64,000 nt of DNA, from positions 62,001-126,000 of the forward strand of contig NZ_RAQO01000008.1 in the NCBI RefSeq assembly GCF_003610775.1, read 5' to 3'. This DNA comes from Alginatibacterium sediminis. GTDB taxonomy: Bacteria; Pseudomonadota; Gammaproteobacteria; Enterobacterales; Celerinatantimonadaceae. Positions 18,583-28,452 of this stretch are shown here, piece by piece (the first letter of the stretch is position 1; each line of letters begins with the position of its first letter). The translations under genes and the position numbers were made by a program. Under the pieces are notes generated by a model. It ran no database searches and had not been told where the DNA came from. It worked only from the letters and a program-made list of their open reading frames with translations.

Positions 18583-19734
18583 CTAAAAGCGGAAACTAAG
18601 TTGCACAGCGGCCATTTGCCAGTACATTTTTGGATTTCCATCAGGTCCGTATAAGTCTCTAATCGGTGGGATCATCGAAACACCTTTGAACCAATGATAT
18701 TCAGCTTTAAGTTGCCACTGAGAGTGAAAATTCCAAGTCGTCCCGATAGCGATATCTTGTAATCGTTTATACTTGTCCGGAATGTAATCTGGGATAAACT
18801 GACTATGATCGTAGCGAGCCCATAGCTCGACTGTTGGTCTTAAGTAATAGATTGCATTAACGTAGCCTGACCACATATCAACACTACCGGTAAAGACTGC
18901 GAGATCCGGTTTACCATAGGTACCTCCGTCTCGAAACGACAATTCAGAGCTAATCTCAAAACGTTGTTGCGAATACTGCAATGAAGCAAGGTACTGCCTG
19001 ACATCGAATACATAATCATAACCGGGAAGCGCTTGCTCTAAGGTCATTGCGTACTCTCGGGCTTGAAAGGCCATAAACCATGTGGAGTTAGGTCTATAAC
19101 TGACAAAGGCGGACAAATTAACTTCGCTCTCAAAAGTACCTTCTTGTTGACTCCCTAGAAATCGCTTTGACATGTTTGGATCATAGGGTTCTTTACCATA
19201 AGTTAGATTTATATTCAGTTCCTTCTCAAACCCAAAGTTACGGTAAAAATCTAGACTTAGTCCGTCGCTTCTCAAGCTTTGCTCGCGCAGAATATGAGGG
19301 TAGATGGATTGCGGTAAAATAATACTTGGCTTGGTAAATGGTACATCTCGGGTGGTACCGTATAGCCCGTTTTTAAGCTTTATACGACCCAATTTAGCAT
19401 GCAGATCCCAATTTTGGTTACTCCAAAGGTTAGCATTCAAACTTAAATGATCGACTACAAGCCCATTTTCAAACCAGTCGCCAGTGTCTCTAGCACTTAA
19501 TAAGCCACTAACCGATAAACGCGGACTTAAAGCCCAGCGCCCATGTAAGCCTGCTTCATAAATGGGCCCAGAATCCCCGCTTTCGAACCCATAGAAATTA
19601 TTATCACTCGGCGCAATATAACCAGCGGACAAAAAACCTCCCCAAGTAGGCGCTTGAACATCAGCCCACGAGCTTGAAGCACTTAACAACGCAATTAAAC
19701 TAAGGAAGAATCTGAATCGAGTAGACATTGTCAT
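18583..19734 (-). CDS. Outer-membrane beta-barrel porin-like protein
   Basis: 383 residues. Signal peptide MTMSTRFRFFLSLIALLSASSSWA, then alternating amphipathic strands rich in Tyr/Trp/Phe and a C-terminal Phe (VQLSFRF), the usual signal for barrel assembly. No named porin family was recognised. The frame is open to 19773, but ATG 19734 has AAGGA 8 bases upstream and gives a normal signal peptide. The start overlaps the end of the upstream PstS-like gene by 35 bp, so the two are translationally linked. It lies between a periplasmic binding protein and an inner-membrane c-di-GMP protein, which suggests a role in ligand entry or sensing. Confidence 0.8.
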   Translation of the reverse strand: MTMSTRFRFFLSLIALLSASSSWADVQAPTWGGFLSAGYIAPSDNNFYGFESGDSGPIYEAGLHGRWALSPRLSVSGLLSARDTGDWFENGLVVDHLSLNANLWSNQNWDLHAKLGRIKLKNGLYGTTRDVPFTKPSIILPQSIYPHILREQSLRSDGLSLDFYRNFGFEKELNINLTYGKEPYDPNMSKRFLGSQQEGTFESEVNLSAFVSYRPNSTWFMAFQAREYAMTLEQALPGYDYVFDVRQYLASLQYSQQRFEISSELSFRDGGTYGKPDLAVFTGSVDMWSGYVNAIYYLRPTVELWARYDHSQFIPDYIPDKYKRLQDIAIGTTWNFHSQWQLKAEYHWFKGVSMIPPIRDLYGPDGNPKMYWQMAAVQLSFRF

Positions 19735-20200
19735 CACTGATTTCCTTATTTGAATAGGCAATTGCGTCGGCATTATGGGTAATCGTATGGATTAACTGCT
19801 GGTCGGTGCGTACTTGTTTGGGAGCCGTAGCGACTCCAGTATAAACTAAGCGGTCCCAATGTTTTCGCAATTGGTAAGGGAATATATCAAGTACAGCTTT
19901 AGAAAATTTAACGTGGACAGCATTTGAATCAGGGAAACAGACAAGCTGCACCGGATGCCCGTCTGGCCACGTTAATTGGCGTAAAGAGAACAATCGATTA
20001 GCTATACCTATGTCTATCTTCTCTTGGGAGCGGGCACGATTAAGAACGACATAGATTGACTGCGACGCCAGAGCTAAGTCGGCTAATTCAGCATTTGTTT
20101 GATCGGTGTTACTAAAAGCAACGCTACATAAACTCAAAAATAGAACGATCATTACAACAAGCTGGTTCACTCTCAAATTGACCACCAATGTCTCGTCCAC
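19700..20200 (-). CDS. PstS-like periplasmic protein, single short domain
   Basis: 166 residues with an N-terminal hydrophobic signal (about 13-30, VVMIVLFLSLCSVAFS). The body resembles the phosphate-binding PBP-like family: LFSLRQLTWPDGHPVQLVCFP corresponds to the usual IFLGK...WPDG.P motif, followed by F..AVLDIFPYQLRKHWDRLVYTGVATAP and a terminal ...HNADAIAYSNKE where family members have a GAIGY motif. It is about half the size of a full PstS, so it may sense rather than transport. The annotated start is GTG 20200, with AAGGA just ahead; GTG 20170 is another option. First gene of the operon with the barrel and GGDEF/EAL genes. Confidence 0.65.
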   Translation of the reverse strand: MDETLVVNLRVNQLVVMIVLFLSLCSVAFSNTDQTNAELADLALASQSIYVVLNRARSQEKIDIGIANRLFSLRQLTWPDGHPVQLVCFPDSNAVHVKFSKAVLDIFPYQLRKHWDRLVYTGVATAPKQVRTDQQLIHTITHNADAIAYSNKEISDDNVYSIQILP

Positions 20201-20468
20201 CAGTCCTTATCAACGTATGCTATTGTTTTACAAATGACAAGCGTTGTATGTTATAAAAATGTTGTTACTCTATAAAACTTTAGTCAAAGCCTAGACGATA
20301 ATCAAACTTATATTATTCAAATAGTTAGAAAACGGGAAAATGTCGTTTCGTTCCCATCGATTAAACCTATCAATTTAACTTAAAACATCAATTACCTCTT
20401 TGAGACTGACGGTGCTAGGATAACGGCCTATACCCGCCCAATGGCGATTTAGTTTGAAAGGACAGACG

Positions 20469-21968
20469 ATGGATATACCGAATAATAGCTGTATCGTTAT
20501 TTTTGGGGCTTCAGGCGATTTAACACATCGAAAACTCATTCCCGCTCTTTACCACCTGTTTGCAAATCAAGGCTTACCTGAGAGCTTTGCAATTTTGGGG
20601 GTCAGTAGAACCCATTTCACTGACCAAGAATTTCGCGATAAGTTACTTGGCATTTTACGTGAAACAGAAACCGTTGATGAAAACACCCTCAGTGCATTCG
20701 CAAACCACCTGTATTATCAGGGTTTGAACACCTCAGATGTAGAACAATATGCGCAGCTCAAAGCGCGACTAGATTTACTTCAGGACCATCATCAGACCGA
20801 AGGCAATACTCTTTTCTATTTAGCCACACCTCCAAGTTTATATGGCGTGATTCCCGAATGCTTAGCCGCCCATGGACTCAATACCGAAGAAAATGGTTGG
20901 AAGCGTTTAGTGGTTGAGAAACCATTTGGCTATGACTTGGCCTCTGCCGAAGCCCTTGATGCCAAAATTCATCAGCACTTTAATGAACAACAAATTTATC
21001 GAATCGACCATTATCTTGGCAAAGAAACCGTTCAAAACTTATTGGTGTTTCGCTTTGCTAACGGCATGTTCGAACCGCTTTGGAACCGCAACTTTATTGA
21101 CTACATTGAAATTACCGCAGCTGAGTCTCTTGGGGTTGAGGAACGTGGCGGTTATTACGACGGCGCGGGAGCCGTTAGGGATATGCTGCAAAACCATTTA
21201 CTACAAGTTTTAGCCATGGTTTCGATGGAGCCACCCTCGGCTATTAATGCAAACTCGATGCGTGATGAAGTGTATAAGGTGCTACGTAGCCTCAAGCCTT
21301 TAAGCGAACATGATTTAAAACGAAACCTAGTTTTAGGACAGTATACGGAATCACAAGTTCGAGGGCAGAACCTTCCGGCTTATCGCGCGGAACATGGCGT
21401 TGCCGACGATTCTCGCGTGGAAACCTATGTGGGTCTGAAAATGGAAGTTAACAATTGGCGTTGGAATGGCGTACCTTTTTATGTCAGAACCGGTAAACGA
21501 CTACCAACCCGAGTCACTGAAGTCGTCATTCATTTCAAGAAAACGCCACACCCGGTTTTTGGTGCCGATGCTCCCGAGAACAAGTTAGTGATCCGAATTC
21601 AGCCCGACGAAGGTATTTTGATGAGTTTCGGCCTGAAAAAACCCGGAGCAGGATTCACAGCCGAGCAAGTATCAATGGACTTTCACTACAAGGAACTAAG
21701 TGAAACAACCATGCTGAGCGCGTACGAGCGACTACTACTTGACGCGATGAATGGTGATGCTACCTTATTTGCCCGAAGCGACGCAGTGCACGCATGCTGG
21801 GACTTCGTACAACCAATCCTAGACTTTAAAGAGCGGCCACAGTCCCTTTATGGCTACGCCGCTGGAACTTGGGGTCCAATTGAAGCAGAGCAAATGCTAG
21901 CCAGAAGTGAACGCCAATGGCGCTATCCATGTAAAAATTTAACCGACACAGAGTACTGCGAACTATGA
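20469..21968 (+). CDS. zwf: Glucose-6-phosphate 1-dehydrogenase
   Basis: 499 residues. Oxidises glucose-6-phosphate to 6-phosphogluconolactone with NADP+. The nucleotide-binding loop [18 protein letters not shown] is at the N-terminus, the active-site RIDHYLGKE near residue 185, and EKPFGYDL precedes it. The frame is open to a TTG at 20454; ATG 20469 with AAGGA 7 bases upstream is preferred. It overlaps pgl by 4 bp (ATGA), and gnd follows, so all three steps of the oxidative pentose phosphate branch lie in one operon. Confidence 0.97.
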   Translation: MDIPNNSCIVIFGASGDLTHRKLIPALYHLFANQGLPESFAILGVSRTHFTDQEFRDKLLGILRETETVDENTLSAFANHLYYQGLNTSDVEQYAQLKARLDLLQDHHQTEGNTLFYLATPPSLYGVIPECLAAHGLNTEENGWKRLVVEKPFGYDLASAEALDAKIHQHFNEQQIYRIDHYLGKETVQNLLVFRFANGMFEPLWNRNFIDYIEITAAESLGVEERGGYYDGAGAVRDMLQNHLLQVLAMVSMEPPSAINANSMRDEVYKVLRSLKPLSEHDLKRNLVLGQYTESQVRGQNLPAYRAEHGVADDSRVETYVGLKMEVNNWRWNGVPFYVRTGKRLPTRVTEVVIHFKKTPHPVFGADAPENKLVIRIQPDEGILMSFGLKKPGAGFTAEQVSMDFHYKELSETTMLSAYERLLLDAMNGDATLFARSDAVHACWDFVQPILDFKERPQSLYGYAAGTWGPIEAEQMLARSERQWRYPCKNLTDTEYCEL

Positions 21969-22684
21969 GCCTAAATTATCAACGCTTTGACACCGCTATG
22001 CTTCTAATCGAGCAATTAACAAAAGAACTGATTGCTTACAGTAAGTTACAACGCCCGGTGCATATATCCTTATCTGGCGGGTCGACACCTAAGCGGTGGT
22101 TTACCCATTTAGCACAAGACAGTGTGGCGCAGAGCATCGACTGGAACAATCTCCACTTTTGGTGGGGGGACGAGCGTATGGTTGATCCTACTGATGAGCA
22201 GAGCAATTTTGGTGATGTAAACCAAATACTTTTTCAACACGTACCGCTACCATCGTCCAACATTCATCGTATTCAAGGTGAAAACGAGCCGGAATTTGAA
22301 GCTAAGCGTTTTAAAGACGAAATGCTTTCACACATCCCGCTACGCGATGGCATGCCGGTATTTGACTGGATTATTTTGGGTATGGGGGAAGATGGCCATA
22401 CCGCCTCGCTATTTCCATATCAGGGCACAATGGACGCACCAGGCATAACACTGGTTGCAAAACATCCTGAATCTGGACAAATACGAGTGACTAAAACCGC
22501 TGCTTTGCTTGAGCAAGCGCAGCGCATTACTTATCTAGTCATTGGTAAATCCAAAGCTGGAATCCTCAAAGAAATTCAATCACAAGCTGCTGATAGCTTG
22601 CCCTATCCAGCAGCGAAAGTTAAATCACTTCGGGGTGAAACCCAGTGGTATTTAGATAAAGACGCAGCCATAGAGCTGGTATAA
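21965..22684 (+). CDS. pgl: 6-phosphogluconolactonase (DevB/Pgl type)
   Basis: 239 residues. Hydrolyses 6-phosphogluconolactone to 6-phosphogluconate. Family motifs are [12 protein letters not shown] near residue 38, [20 protein letters not shown] and [15 protein letters not shown]. This is the NagB-related type, not the beta-propeller type found in E. coli. Its ATG overlaps the zwf stop codon, so translation is probably coupled, and gnd starts 10 bp after its stop. Confidence 0.95.
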   Translation: MSLNYQRFDTAMLLIEQLTKELIAYSKLQRPVHISLSGGSTPKRWFTHLAQDSVAQSIDWNNLHFWWGDERMVDPTDEQSNFGDVNQILFQHVPLPSSNIHRIQGENEPEFEAKRFKDEMLSHIPLRDGMPVFDWIILGMGEDGHTASLFPYQGTMDAPGITLVAKHPESGQIRVTKTAALLEQAQRITYLVIGKSKAGILKEIQSQAADSLPYPAAKVKSLRGETQWYLDKDAAIELV

Positions 22685-22694
22685 GGACAATATA

Positions 22695-24143
22695 ATGAAA
22701 GCAGACATAGGCGTTATTGGTTTAGCGGTGATGGGGCAGAACCTCATTTTGAACATGAATGATCATGGTTTCAAAGTGGTTGCCCACAACCGTACTGCAG
22801 CAAAAGTAGACGAGTTTCTGCAAGGTCCCGCTAAAGATACCCAAATCCAAGGCGCATACAGTTTAGAAGAATTGGTAGCAAAACTTGAGTCCCCTCGTAA
22901 AGTGATGTTGATGGTACGAGCAGGTGACGTTGTTGATGCTTTTATTGACAAATTAGTACCCTTGTTGGACGCAGGCGATATTATCATTGATGGTGGTAAC
23001 ACCAACTATCCCGACACCAACCGCCGTGTGGCTAAACTAAAAGAACATCAGATCCGCTTTATTGGTACTGGCGTATCAGGTGGCGAAGAAGGTGCGCGTT
23101 TCGGACCATCAATTATGCCCGGTGGCGATCCCGAAGCATGGCCATTTGTTAAACCAATATTCCAAGGCATTTCAGCCAAGACTGAACAGGGCGAACCATG
23201 CTGCGATTGGGTTGGCAATGATGGTGCAGGCCATTTCGTCAAAATGGTCCACAATGGTATTGAATATGGTGACATGCAGCTTATCAGCGAGGCCTATCAT
23301 TTCATGAAAGATGGTCTCGGCCTGAACTACACTCAAATGCAAGCTACTTTCGCCAAATGGAATGAAACCGAACTCGACAGCTATCTGGTTGAAATCACCG
23401 CAGACATTCTCGCTTATGCCGATGAAGATGGCTTACCGTTACTTGAAAAAATAGTGGATAGCGCCGGCCAAAAAGGCACAGGTAAGTGGACCGGGATTAA
23501 CGCCCTCGATGTTGGGATCCCACTAACCTTAATCACTGAATCTGTATTTGCGCGTTGCCTGTCTTCACTAAAATCTGAGCGAGAAGCAGCTGAAACCTTG
23601 TTTAACAAGCAAATTGGAGCCGTTGAAGGAGACCAAGAGCAATGGTTGGAAGCGCTGCGTCAAGCTTTGTTAGCGTCCAAGATCATTTCGTATGCGCAAG
23701 GCTTTATGCTAATGCGCGCTGCCTCAGATGAAAATAAATGGGATCTCAATTACGGTAATGTGGCACTAATGTGGCGCGGCGGCTGTATTATACGTAGTGC
23801 ATTCCTGAGTAACATTCGCGACGCTTACGAAAACACACCTGAGCTTGCCTTTTTGGCATCAGACCCATACTTCAAAGACATTATTGAGCAATGCTTACCA
23901 GCGTGGCGTAAAGTTGCAGCTAAATCACTTGAGATTGGTCTGCCAATGCCATGTATGACATCTGCACTGACATTCTTGGATGGCTATACGACGGCGCGTT
24001 TACCGGCCAATATGATCCAAGCTCAGCGCGATTATTTTGGCGCACATACCTATGAGCGAACCGATAAACCAGCTGGTGAGTACTTTCATACCAATTGGAC
24101 TGGGACTGGTGGCGATACTGCATCGACAACCTACGATGTCTAA
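22695..24143 (+). CDS. gnd: 6-phosphogluconate dehydrogenase (decarboxylating)
   Basis: 482 residues. Converts 6-phosphogluconate to ribulose-5-phosphate, CO2 and NADPH. N-terminal Rossmann motif IGLAVMGQNLILN (GxAxMGxN), substrate loop GVSGGEEGARFGPSIMPGG and the catalytic Lys/Asn region HFVKMVHNGIEYGDMQLI are intact; the C-terminus GTGGDTAST is typical. An AAGGA lies 8 bases before ATG 22695. Last gene of zwf-pgl-gnd, closed by a strong terminator. Confidence 0.97.
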   Translation: MKADIGVIGLAVMGQNLILNMNDHGFKVVAHNRTAAKVDEFLQGPAKDTQIQGAYSLEELVAKLESPRKVMLMVRAGDVVDAFIDKLVPLLDAGDIIIDGGNTNYPDTNRRVAKLKEHQIRFIGTGVSGGEEGARFGPSIMPGGDPEAWPFVKPIFQGISAKTEQGEPCCDWVGNDGAGHFVKMVHNGIEYGDMQLISEAYHFMKDGLGLNYTQMQATFAKWNETELDSYLVEITADILAYADEDGLPLLEKIVDSAGQKGTGKWTGINALDVGIPLTLITESVFARCLSSLKSEREAAETLFNKQIGAVEGDQEQWLEALRQALLASKIISYAQGFMLMRAASDENKWDLNYGNVALMWRGGCIIRSAFLSNIRDAYENTPELAFLASDPYFKDIIEQCLPAWRKVAAKSLEIGLPMPCMTSALTFLDGYTTARLPANMIQAQRDYFGAHTYERTDKPAGEYFHTNWTGTGGDTASTTYDV

Positions 24144-24165
24144 ACGCTAGGCACCATTTTCAATC

Positions 24166-24191
24166 AAAAAAGGGCTCAAAGAGCCCTTTTT
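24166..24191. terminator. Bidirectional terminator between gnd and yegD
   Basis: AAAAAAGGGCTC (24166-24177), loop AAA, GAGCCCTTTTT (24181-24191). A and T tracts flank the GC stem on both sides, so it can stop the convergent gnd and yegD transcripts. Confidence 0.85.
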
Positions 24192-24207
24192 AATAGATTT
24201 GATTCCC

Positions 24208-25575
24208 TTATTGATAGATCCTGTCTGCCCATAAAGTTAAGCCATGAGTGACACTGCCAAAATTGTCCCCTGCACTAAACCGGCAGTTGTAGCGTTGACT
24301 TAAAAACTCTTTGACTAAAGGACTGCTCGCGCTACCTCCAGTAAGAAATATCTCATCCGGTAGTCCACCAGCCTGGGTTATCACATCATCGGCGAGCTTG
24401 GCGATTTGAGACAATAATTTAGTGGCACATTGTTGCCACTGTAATTGTTCGACGTCAATGTTGAGATTTGGGCGTAAATAACTTAAATCAACGCTACTAC
24501 TCGCTTGTTTGCTTAGCTCTATTTTTGCTTGTTCCGCACTAGCACTAAGCCGATAACTGAGGCGCTGCTCTTGCAGGGCAATTAATCCTTCTATCGCATT
24601 TAGATTATCGTCTTTACAAAGCTCGATCAGTTGCCGCTTGGTATCCGACTCATAAAAACGCGCTTGGGCAGGAAAACTATTGATCGATGCAGCGTCAGTA
24701 AAAGGCTGCTTAGGGACTGGTAAACCATTACTTTGGGTTAGGTTTGATCCCAAATGTGGCATGAGTGCAAATTGATTCAAGGCAATATCGAAATCGTTTC
24801 CACCAATACGTTCACCGCTATAACCGCAAACCAAGTCTTGATGTTCAAATTTGTTCAAATAACCAGGCCCCATCAGCAACATGGATACGTCGCTCGTTCC
24901 GCCACCAATATCAATTACCATCACTTTTGACTCTTGGCTTAACTGTTCTTGATATGCCAAACCCGCTGCCATGGGTTCGTACAAAAACTCAACCTGCTCA
25001 ATACCGACAAATTTAGCTGCATTCCGAAGAATATCTAAGGCTTGACGATTGCTTTGTTCGCTATCCAAACCTTGAAAGTTTACCGGGCGACCAATCACAA
25101 TTTTTTGTAAGCGCTTGAGTCCATGTTGCTCAACTTGTTGTATAAGATGCAGGATCATGGCAGCAGCAATATCTTCAAATTGCTGCTGCTGCGCCACACT
25201 TAAACCGGTGGCCCCCAAGAACGACTTGGGAGAGCGGACGTAATAACAATCACTGGGATCAATAAGATATTCTTTAAGGGCTTGTTGACCAAACTCTAGG
25301 TTTTCAGGGTAACCATCGAGTTTAAGTTCATTATAGGCTCGAAGACTCGCCGATAACTGAGATTGGCGAGCATTTTGATAGTGATGCTGGCGACCTTGTG
25401 ACTCGAGATTGCGAAACAACCACGCACTGATCATTTGACTTTGCGGTGCAAACACTGTGGAAGGCATGTATTGCCCATGTTCAGGTAAGGTAATAATGCT
25501 AGCTTTACCAGCTTGCATATGACCCAATGCACAATTTGAAGTACCAAAGTCTAAGCCAGCAATCATCGCAGTCAT
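24208..25575 (-). CDS. yegD: YegD-type Hsp70-like protein
   Basis: 455 residues. Actin/Hsp70 ATPase fold: phosphate-1 loop GLDFGTSNCALG at the N-terminus, VKSPKSFLGATGL-like (VRSPKSFLGATGL), PVNFQGL, the phosphate-2 loop VMVIDIGGGTSDVSMLLMGP and the adenosine motif IFLTGGSASSPLVKEFL near the end. It aligns over its whole length with E. coli YegD. It lacks the Hsp70 peptide-binding domain, so it is not an ordinary DnaK; the client or role is unknown. ATG 25575 or 25566. Single gene, convergent with gnd. Confidence 0.9.
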   Translation of the reverse strand: MTAMIAGLDFGTSNCALGHMQAGKASIITLPEHGQYMPSTVFAPQSQMISAWLFRNLESQGRQHHYQNARQSQLSASLRAYNELKLDGYPENLEFGQQALKEYLIDPSDCYYVRSPKSFLGATGLSVAQQQQFEDIAAAMILHLIQQVEQHGLKRLQKIVIGRPVNFQGLDSEQSNRQALDILRNAAKFVGIEQVEFLYEPMAAGLAYQEQLSQESKVMVIDIGGGTSDVSMLLMGPGYLNKFEHQDLVCGYSGERIGGNDFDIALNQFALMPHLGSNLTQSNGLPVPKQPFTDAASINSFPAQARFYESDTKRQLIELCKDDNLNAIEGLIALQEQRLSYRLSASAEQAKIELSKQASSSVDLSYLRPNLNIDVEQLQWQQCATKLLSQIAKLADDVITQAGGLPDEIFLTGGSASSPLVKEFLSQRYNCRFSAGDNFGSVTHGLTLWADRIYQ

Positions 25576-25679
25576 TATTTTAAAAGCCTTTAAAAATGGG
25601 TCGCGAAGATTACCGTTATTACTTCCTAGTCACAAGTCTAATCCGGTACTTAATCAGCTGTTTAGCACAGCTTTTTTTG

Positions 25680-27290
25680 CTACGGCTCTTGTAGATACTC
25701 AAAATAGTCAAAATCGGCATGCAAATTTTGTCCGGTTAAATCGCAGGCAAACAATCCCACAAAACTTCCGGTAAAGCGAAATACATCGTTACCCGCTTCA
25801 TCTGACAACGCAGTACTATTAAGTCGAGGTCCGATTGCCACCCAGTAATTGGAGTCCAGACTATAGCTAAACTGGTACCATTGCTGTTTTAAGTCGACCT
25901 TTAAGTGAATTCGTTCGCAACTCGGTAGTAAAACAAGCTCATGTTCATCATATTTCCCACCGATAAATTGACAAATTTGCAGGGCTGTTTCACCTTCATC
26001 GGAGAGCGTTTGTTTTAAAAAGTAATGGTCTTTACGCGAGTAATAAACCACCAAGCCTGCCATTTGCATAAAATGAGTTGGTTTAAACTCAATTGCGGTT
26101 TGAGCACTCGCATTAAAAGATTGCCAACGCCGAGCTATCAAGCTTTGTTGGTAGCGGGAGTACAGGTATTGGCGACCTTTCAAACGTAGATATCCAGGTC
26201 GTTCAGTTAAACTTAGCCATGACGGATTGACAGCTTCACGCAAACTGGCAAAATTTATATCTAACTGCGGCTGATCGAAATCATCTCGATTTGGTCGAGC
26301 TGGCCAAATATGTGTGGGTAAGTCCGGCCCTTTTACCTGCTCAAATGGAACCGTTCCACCGCCTTTGAGCCAAGGCCAGTCATCTCGCCATTCAATAGCC
26401 TGAATCGCGCTCTCTCGGCCAAGAATACTTCGTCCATTGCCGTATTTTGGCCCGTATAAACCCTGCTCAGGATCTCTAATTTGACGACTGCAAAGATGGG
26501 TCATGTACCACTGTCCACCTTGCGTTTTCACAAAAAAACCGTGGCCGGCACGTTGTAAAGGAGCGTCTTCTTGAAAACGGGAGCTGAGTATCGGATTTTG
26601 AGGATGAAGCTCGTAAGGTCCCCAAATAGAATGAGAACGACAAACCGTTACCGCGTGATCAAGACTAGTTCCCCCTTCCGCGGTGACCAAGTAATAAAAA
26701 TTGTCCTTTTTCAGTATTTGTGGACCTTCCGTACAGCCCAGTTTAGTACCCGTAAAAATTGTCTTAACGGGGCCACATAACTTACCCGTGCTTACGTCAA
26801 ATTCTTGTAGGACTATGCCGCCAAACTTGTTTTTACCTTGTCGACCATCCCACAACATATTGAGCATATATTTTTTACCATCATCGTCATGAAATAATGA
26901 CGGGTCAAAGCCGTAGTTTCCAATAGACACAGGCAGAGACCAAGGTCCGGAAATCGAAGGTGCAGACACAACAAAGCAAGGTGTAGCCATCCAACTGCCA
27001 CCTCGGCAGCTATGCACATTAGAAAAGCACAACCAAAATTGTCCATCCGAATAACTTAAAGCAGGGGCGTAAACGCCTTCTGAGTTATCCATTCCCAACA
27101 TATTTAGGTGTTGTTGATCGACCAAGGCATGCGTACAAAGTTTCCAATGCACCAGATCACGAGATTGGTGAATTTGTACCCCTGGAAACCATTCAAAGGT
27201 TGACGTCGCGATATAGTAATCGTCGCCAACGCGAACAATCGAAGGATCTGGATTAAATCCTGGAATAATTGGATTCTCAATCGTGTTCAT
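25680..27290 (-). CDS. Glycoside hydrolase family 43 beta-xylosidase
   Basis: About 536 residues. Five-bladed beta-propeller GH43 domain (about 1-320) plus a C-terminal beta-sandwich domain (about 335-530), the usual layout of XynB-type beta-1,4-xylosidases. Catalytic residues: general base Asp in NPIIPGFNPDPS (Asp15), pKa-tuning Asp in GFDPSLFHDDDG, general acid Glu in GCTEGPQI. No signal peptide is seen, so it should act in the cytoplasm on imported xylo-oligosaccharides. ATG 27290 is chosen over an upstream start at 27317 because the family begins at IxNPIIPGF. Some members also cleave alpha-L-arabinofuranosides. Divergent from the AraC regulator. Confidence 0.9.
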   Translation of the reverse strand: MNTIENPIIPGFNPDPSIVRVGDDYYIATSTFEWFPGVQIHQSRDLVHWKLCTHALVDQQHLNMLGMDNSEGVYAPALSYSDGQFWLCFSNVHSCRGGSWMATPCFVVSAPSISGPWSLPVSIGNYGFDPSLFHDDDGKKYMLNMLWDGRQGKNKFGGIVLQEFDVSTGKLCGPVKTIFTGTKLGCTEGPQILKKDNFYYLVTAEGGTSLDHAVTVCRSHSIWGPYELHPQNPILSSRFQEDAPLQRAGHGFFVKTQGGQWYMTHLCSRQIRDPEQGLYGPKYGNGRSILGRESAIQAIEWRDDWPWLKGGGTVPFEQVKGPDLPTHIWPARPNRDDFDQPQLDINFASLREAVNPSWLSLTERPGYLRLKGRQYLYSRYQQSLIARRWQSFNASAQTAIEFKPTHFMQMAGLVVYYSRKDHYFLKQTLSDEGETALQICQFIGGKYDEHELVLLPSCERIHLKVDLKQQWYQFSYSLDSNYWVAIGPRLNSTALSDEAGNDVFRFTGSFVGLFACDLTGQNLHADFDYFEYLQEP

Positions 27291-27302
27291 AAATACACCA
27301 AC

Positions 27303-27330
27303 CGACAATGAAAACATTATAATATTGTCG
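27303..27330. promoter_or_regulatory. Inverted repeat in the xylosidase/AraC divergent region
   Basis: CGACAAT (27303-27309) and ATTGTCG (27324-27330) form a 7-bp inverted repeat with a 14-bp AT-rich spacer. It sits 13-40 bp upstream of the xylosidase start, in an otherwise very AT-rich gap. A regulator binding site is the simplest reading, but the protein is not known. Confidence 0.45.
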
Positions 27331-27401
27331 TTCTTATATAATAAATGTATAAATATAACCTATAAACATAATTATATTGCTTTCGAGGCTAAGCCTTAAA
27401 C

Positions 27402-28280
27402 TTGAATCAACTCAATTTTGAAAACATTAGTCTCACTCCAGGACAAAATTTTGGACTACGCTTCTACCAATTAGAGCCATCTGCAGCACTAGCGGCTAAA
27501 AATCACTTCCATAGTATGTTTGAGCTGATGCTTTTCGAGCGATTCGACGGCATTGTTGAGATTGAGGGAGAAGTGTTCTCTCTTGAATCGAACAGCTTGC
27601 TTTATGTACCATCACTTATGGCGCACCAATTGACTAGCATAGCTAGCCCGCAACGTTTTTTTCTGTTTCAATACCACCGCAGTTTTTACCAAAGTGCCAG
27701 CATTACATCGCCACAACAACCTTTGAACATTCCTTTTGTCAGCAAATTAGGCCCTTCAGAGTTCGGCCGGGTTCGCGACCTTTTGAATTGGAGTCATGAC
27801 CTTCAGAAGGATGAAGACTTGATGTTAAAAAATAGCTTATTGGGATCATTGCTAACATTTGTCCGACTCAAGCAAGAGCATTTGCAACAAGACTTCAAGC
27901 AAGCATCAAAGCAACTACAAAATATCGCGATACTGCGGCCGCTGCTTCAAAAATGGGAAGCAGGAAAGTCTTTAGGCATTAGTTTAGATCAAGCAGCTGG
28001 CATCTGTCAGATGTCCCGCTCGCACTTTTCTCGGAACTTCAAACAACAACTTGGGCAAAATTTTAGTCACTACCTACTTAAACAAAAACTAAGCCATGCT
28101 ATCCATCTTTTGCTACAAACCGGCGATAGCATTAGTGAAATAGCGTATCGTTGCGAATTTACTGATACGGCTTATTTCTGTGCCAAATTCAAGCAAGGTA
28201 TAGGGCAAAGCCCTGGACAATTCAGGCGAACAATGACCTCCGGCAAACAGTTCATAAGCCACCACGACTATAAAAACTAA
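27402..28280 (+). CDS. AraC-family transcriptional regulator
   Basis: 292 residues. N-terminal cupin-like effector domain (about 10-110, with NHFHSMFELMLFERFDGIVEIEGEVFSL and the LLYVPSLMAHQL turn) and a C-terminal double HTH (about 185-280: ISLDQAAGICQMSRSHFSRNFKQQLGQNFSHYL; SISEIAYRCEFTDTAYFCAKFKQGIGQSPGQFR). The start is TTG 27402; a stop lies four codons upstream in frame and the first ATG would remove the cupin strand. Probably regulates the divergent xylosidase and the epimerase gene that follows it. Confidence 0.88.
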   Translation: MNQLNFENISLTPGQNFGLRFYQLEPSAALAAKNHFHSMFELMLFERFDGIVEIEGEVFSLESNSLLYVPSLMAHQLTSIASPQRFFLFQYHRSFYQSASITSPQQPLNIPFVSKLGPSEFGRVRDLLNWSHDLQKDEDLMLKNSLLGSLLTFVRLKQEHLQQDFKQASKQLQNIAILRPLLQKWEAGKSLGISLDQAAGICQMSRSHFSRNFKQQLGQNFSHYLLKQKLSHAIHLLLQTGDSISEIAYRCEFTDTAYFCAKFKQGIGQSPGQFRRTMTSGKQFISHHDYKN

Positions 28281-28452
28281 ATAGCTTTAAGAAAATAAGC
28301 GATGTCATGTCACAAACTCTTTTAAGGCTTGCTATAAAAGATTGAAGTGCTTCACGCTTCGAACAGATTTAATTGACGACAAAAATCGTAACGTTAAAAT
28401 GTCTCGTATTAATAAAAATATTGCTACCCCACCTGTTGATTTAGGAAATTTG

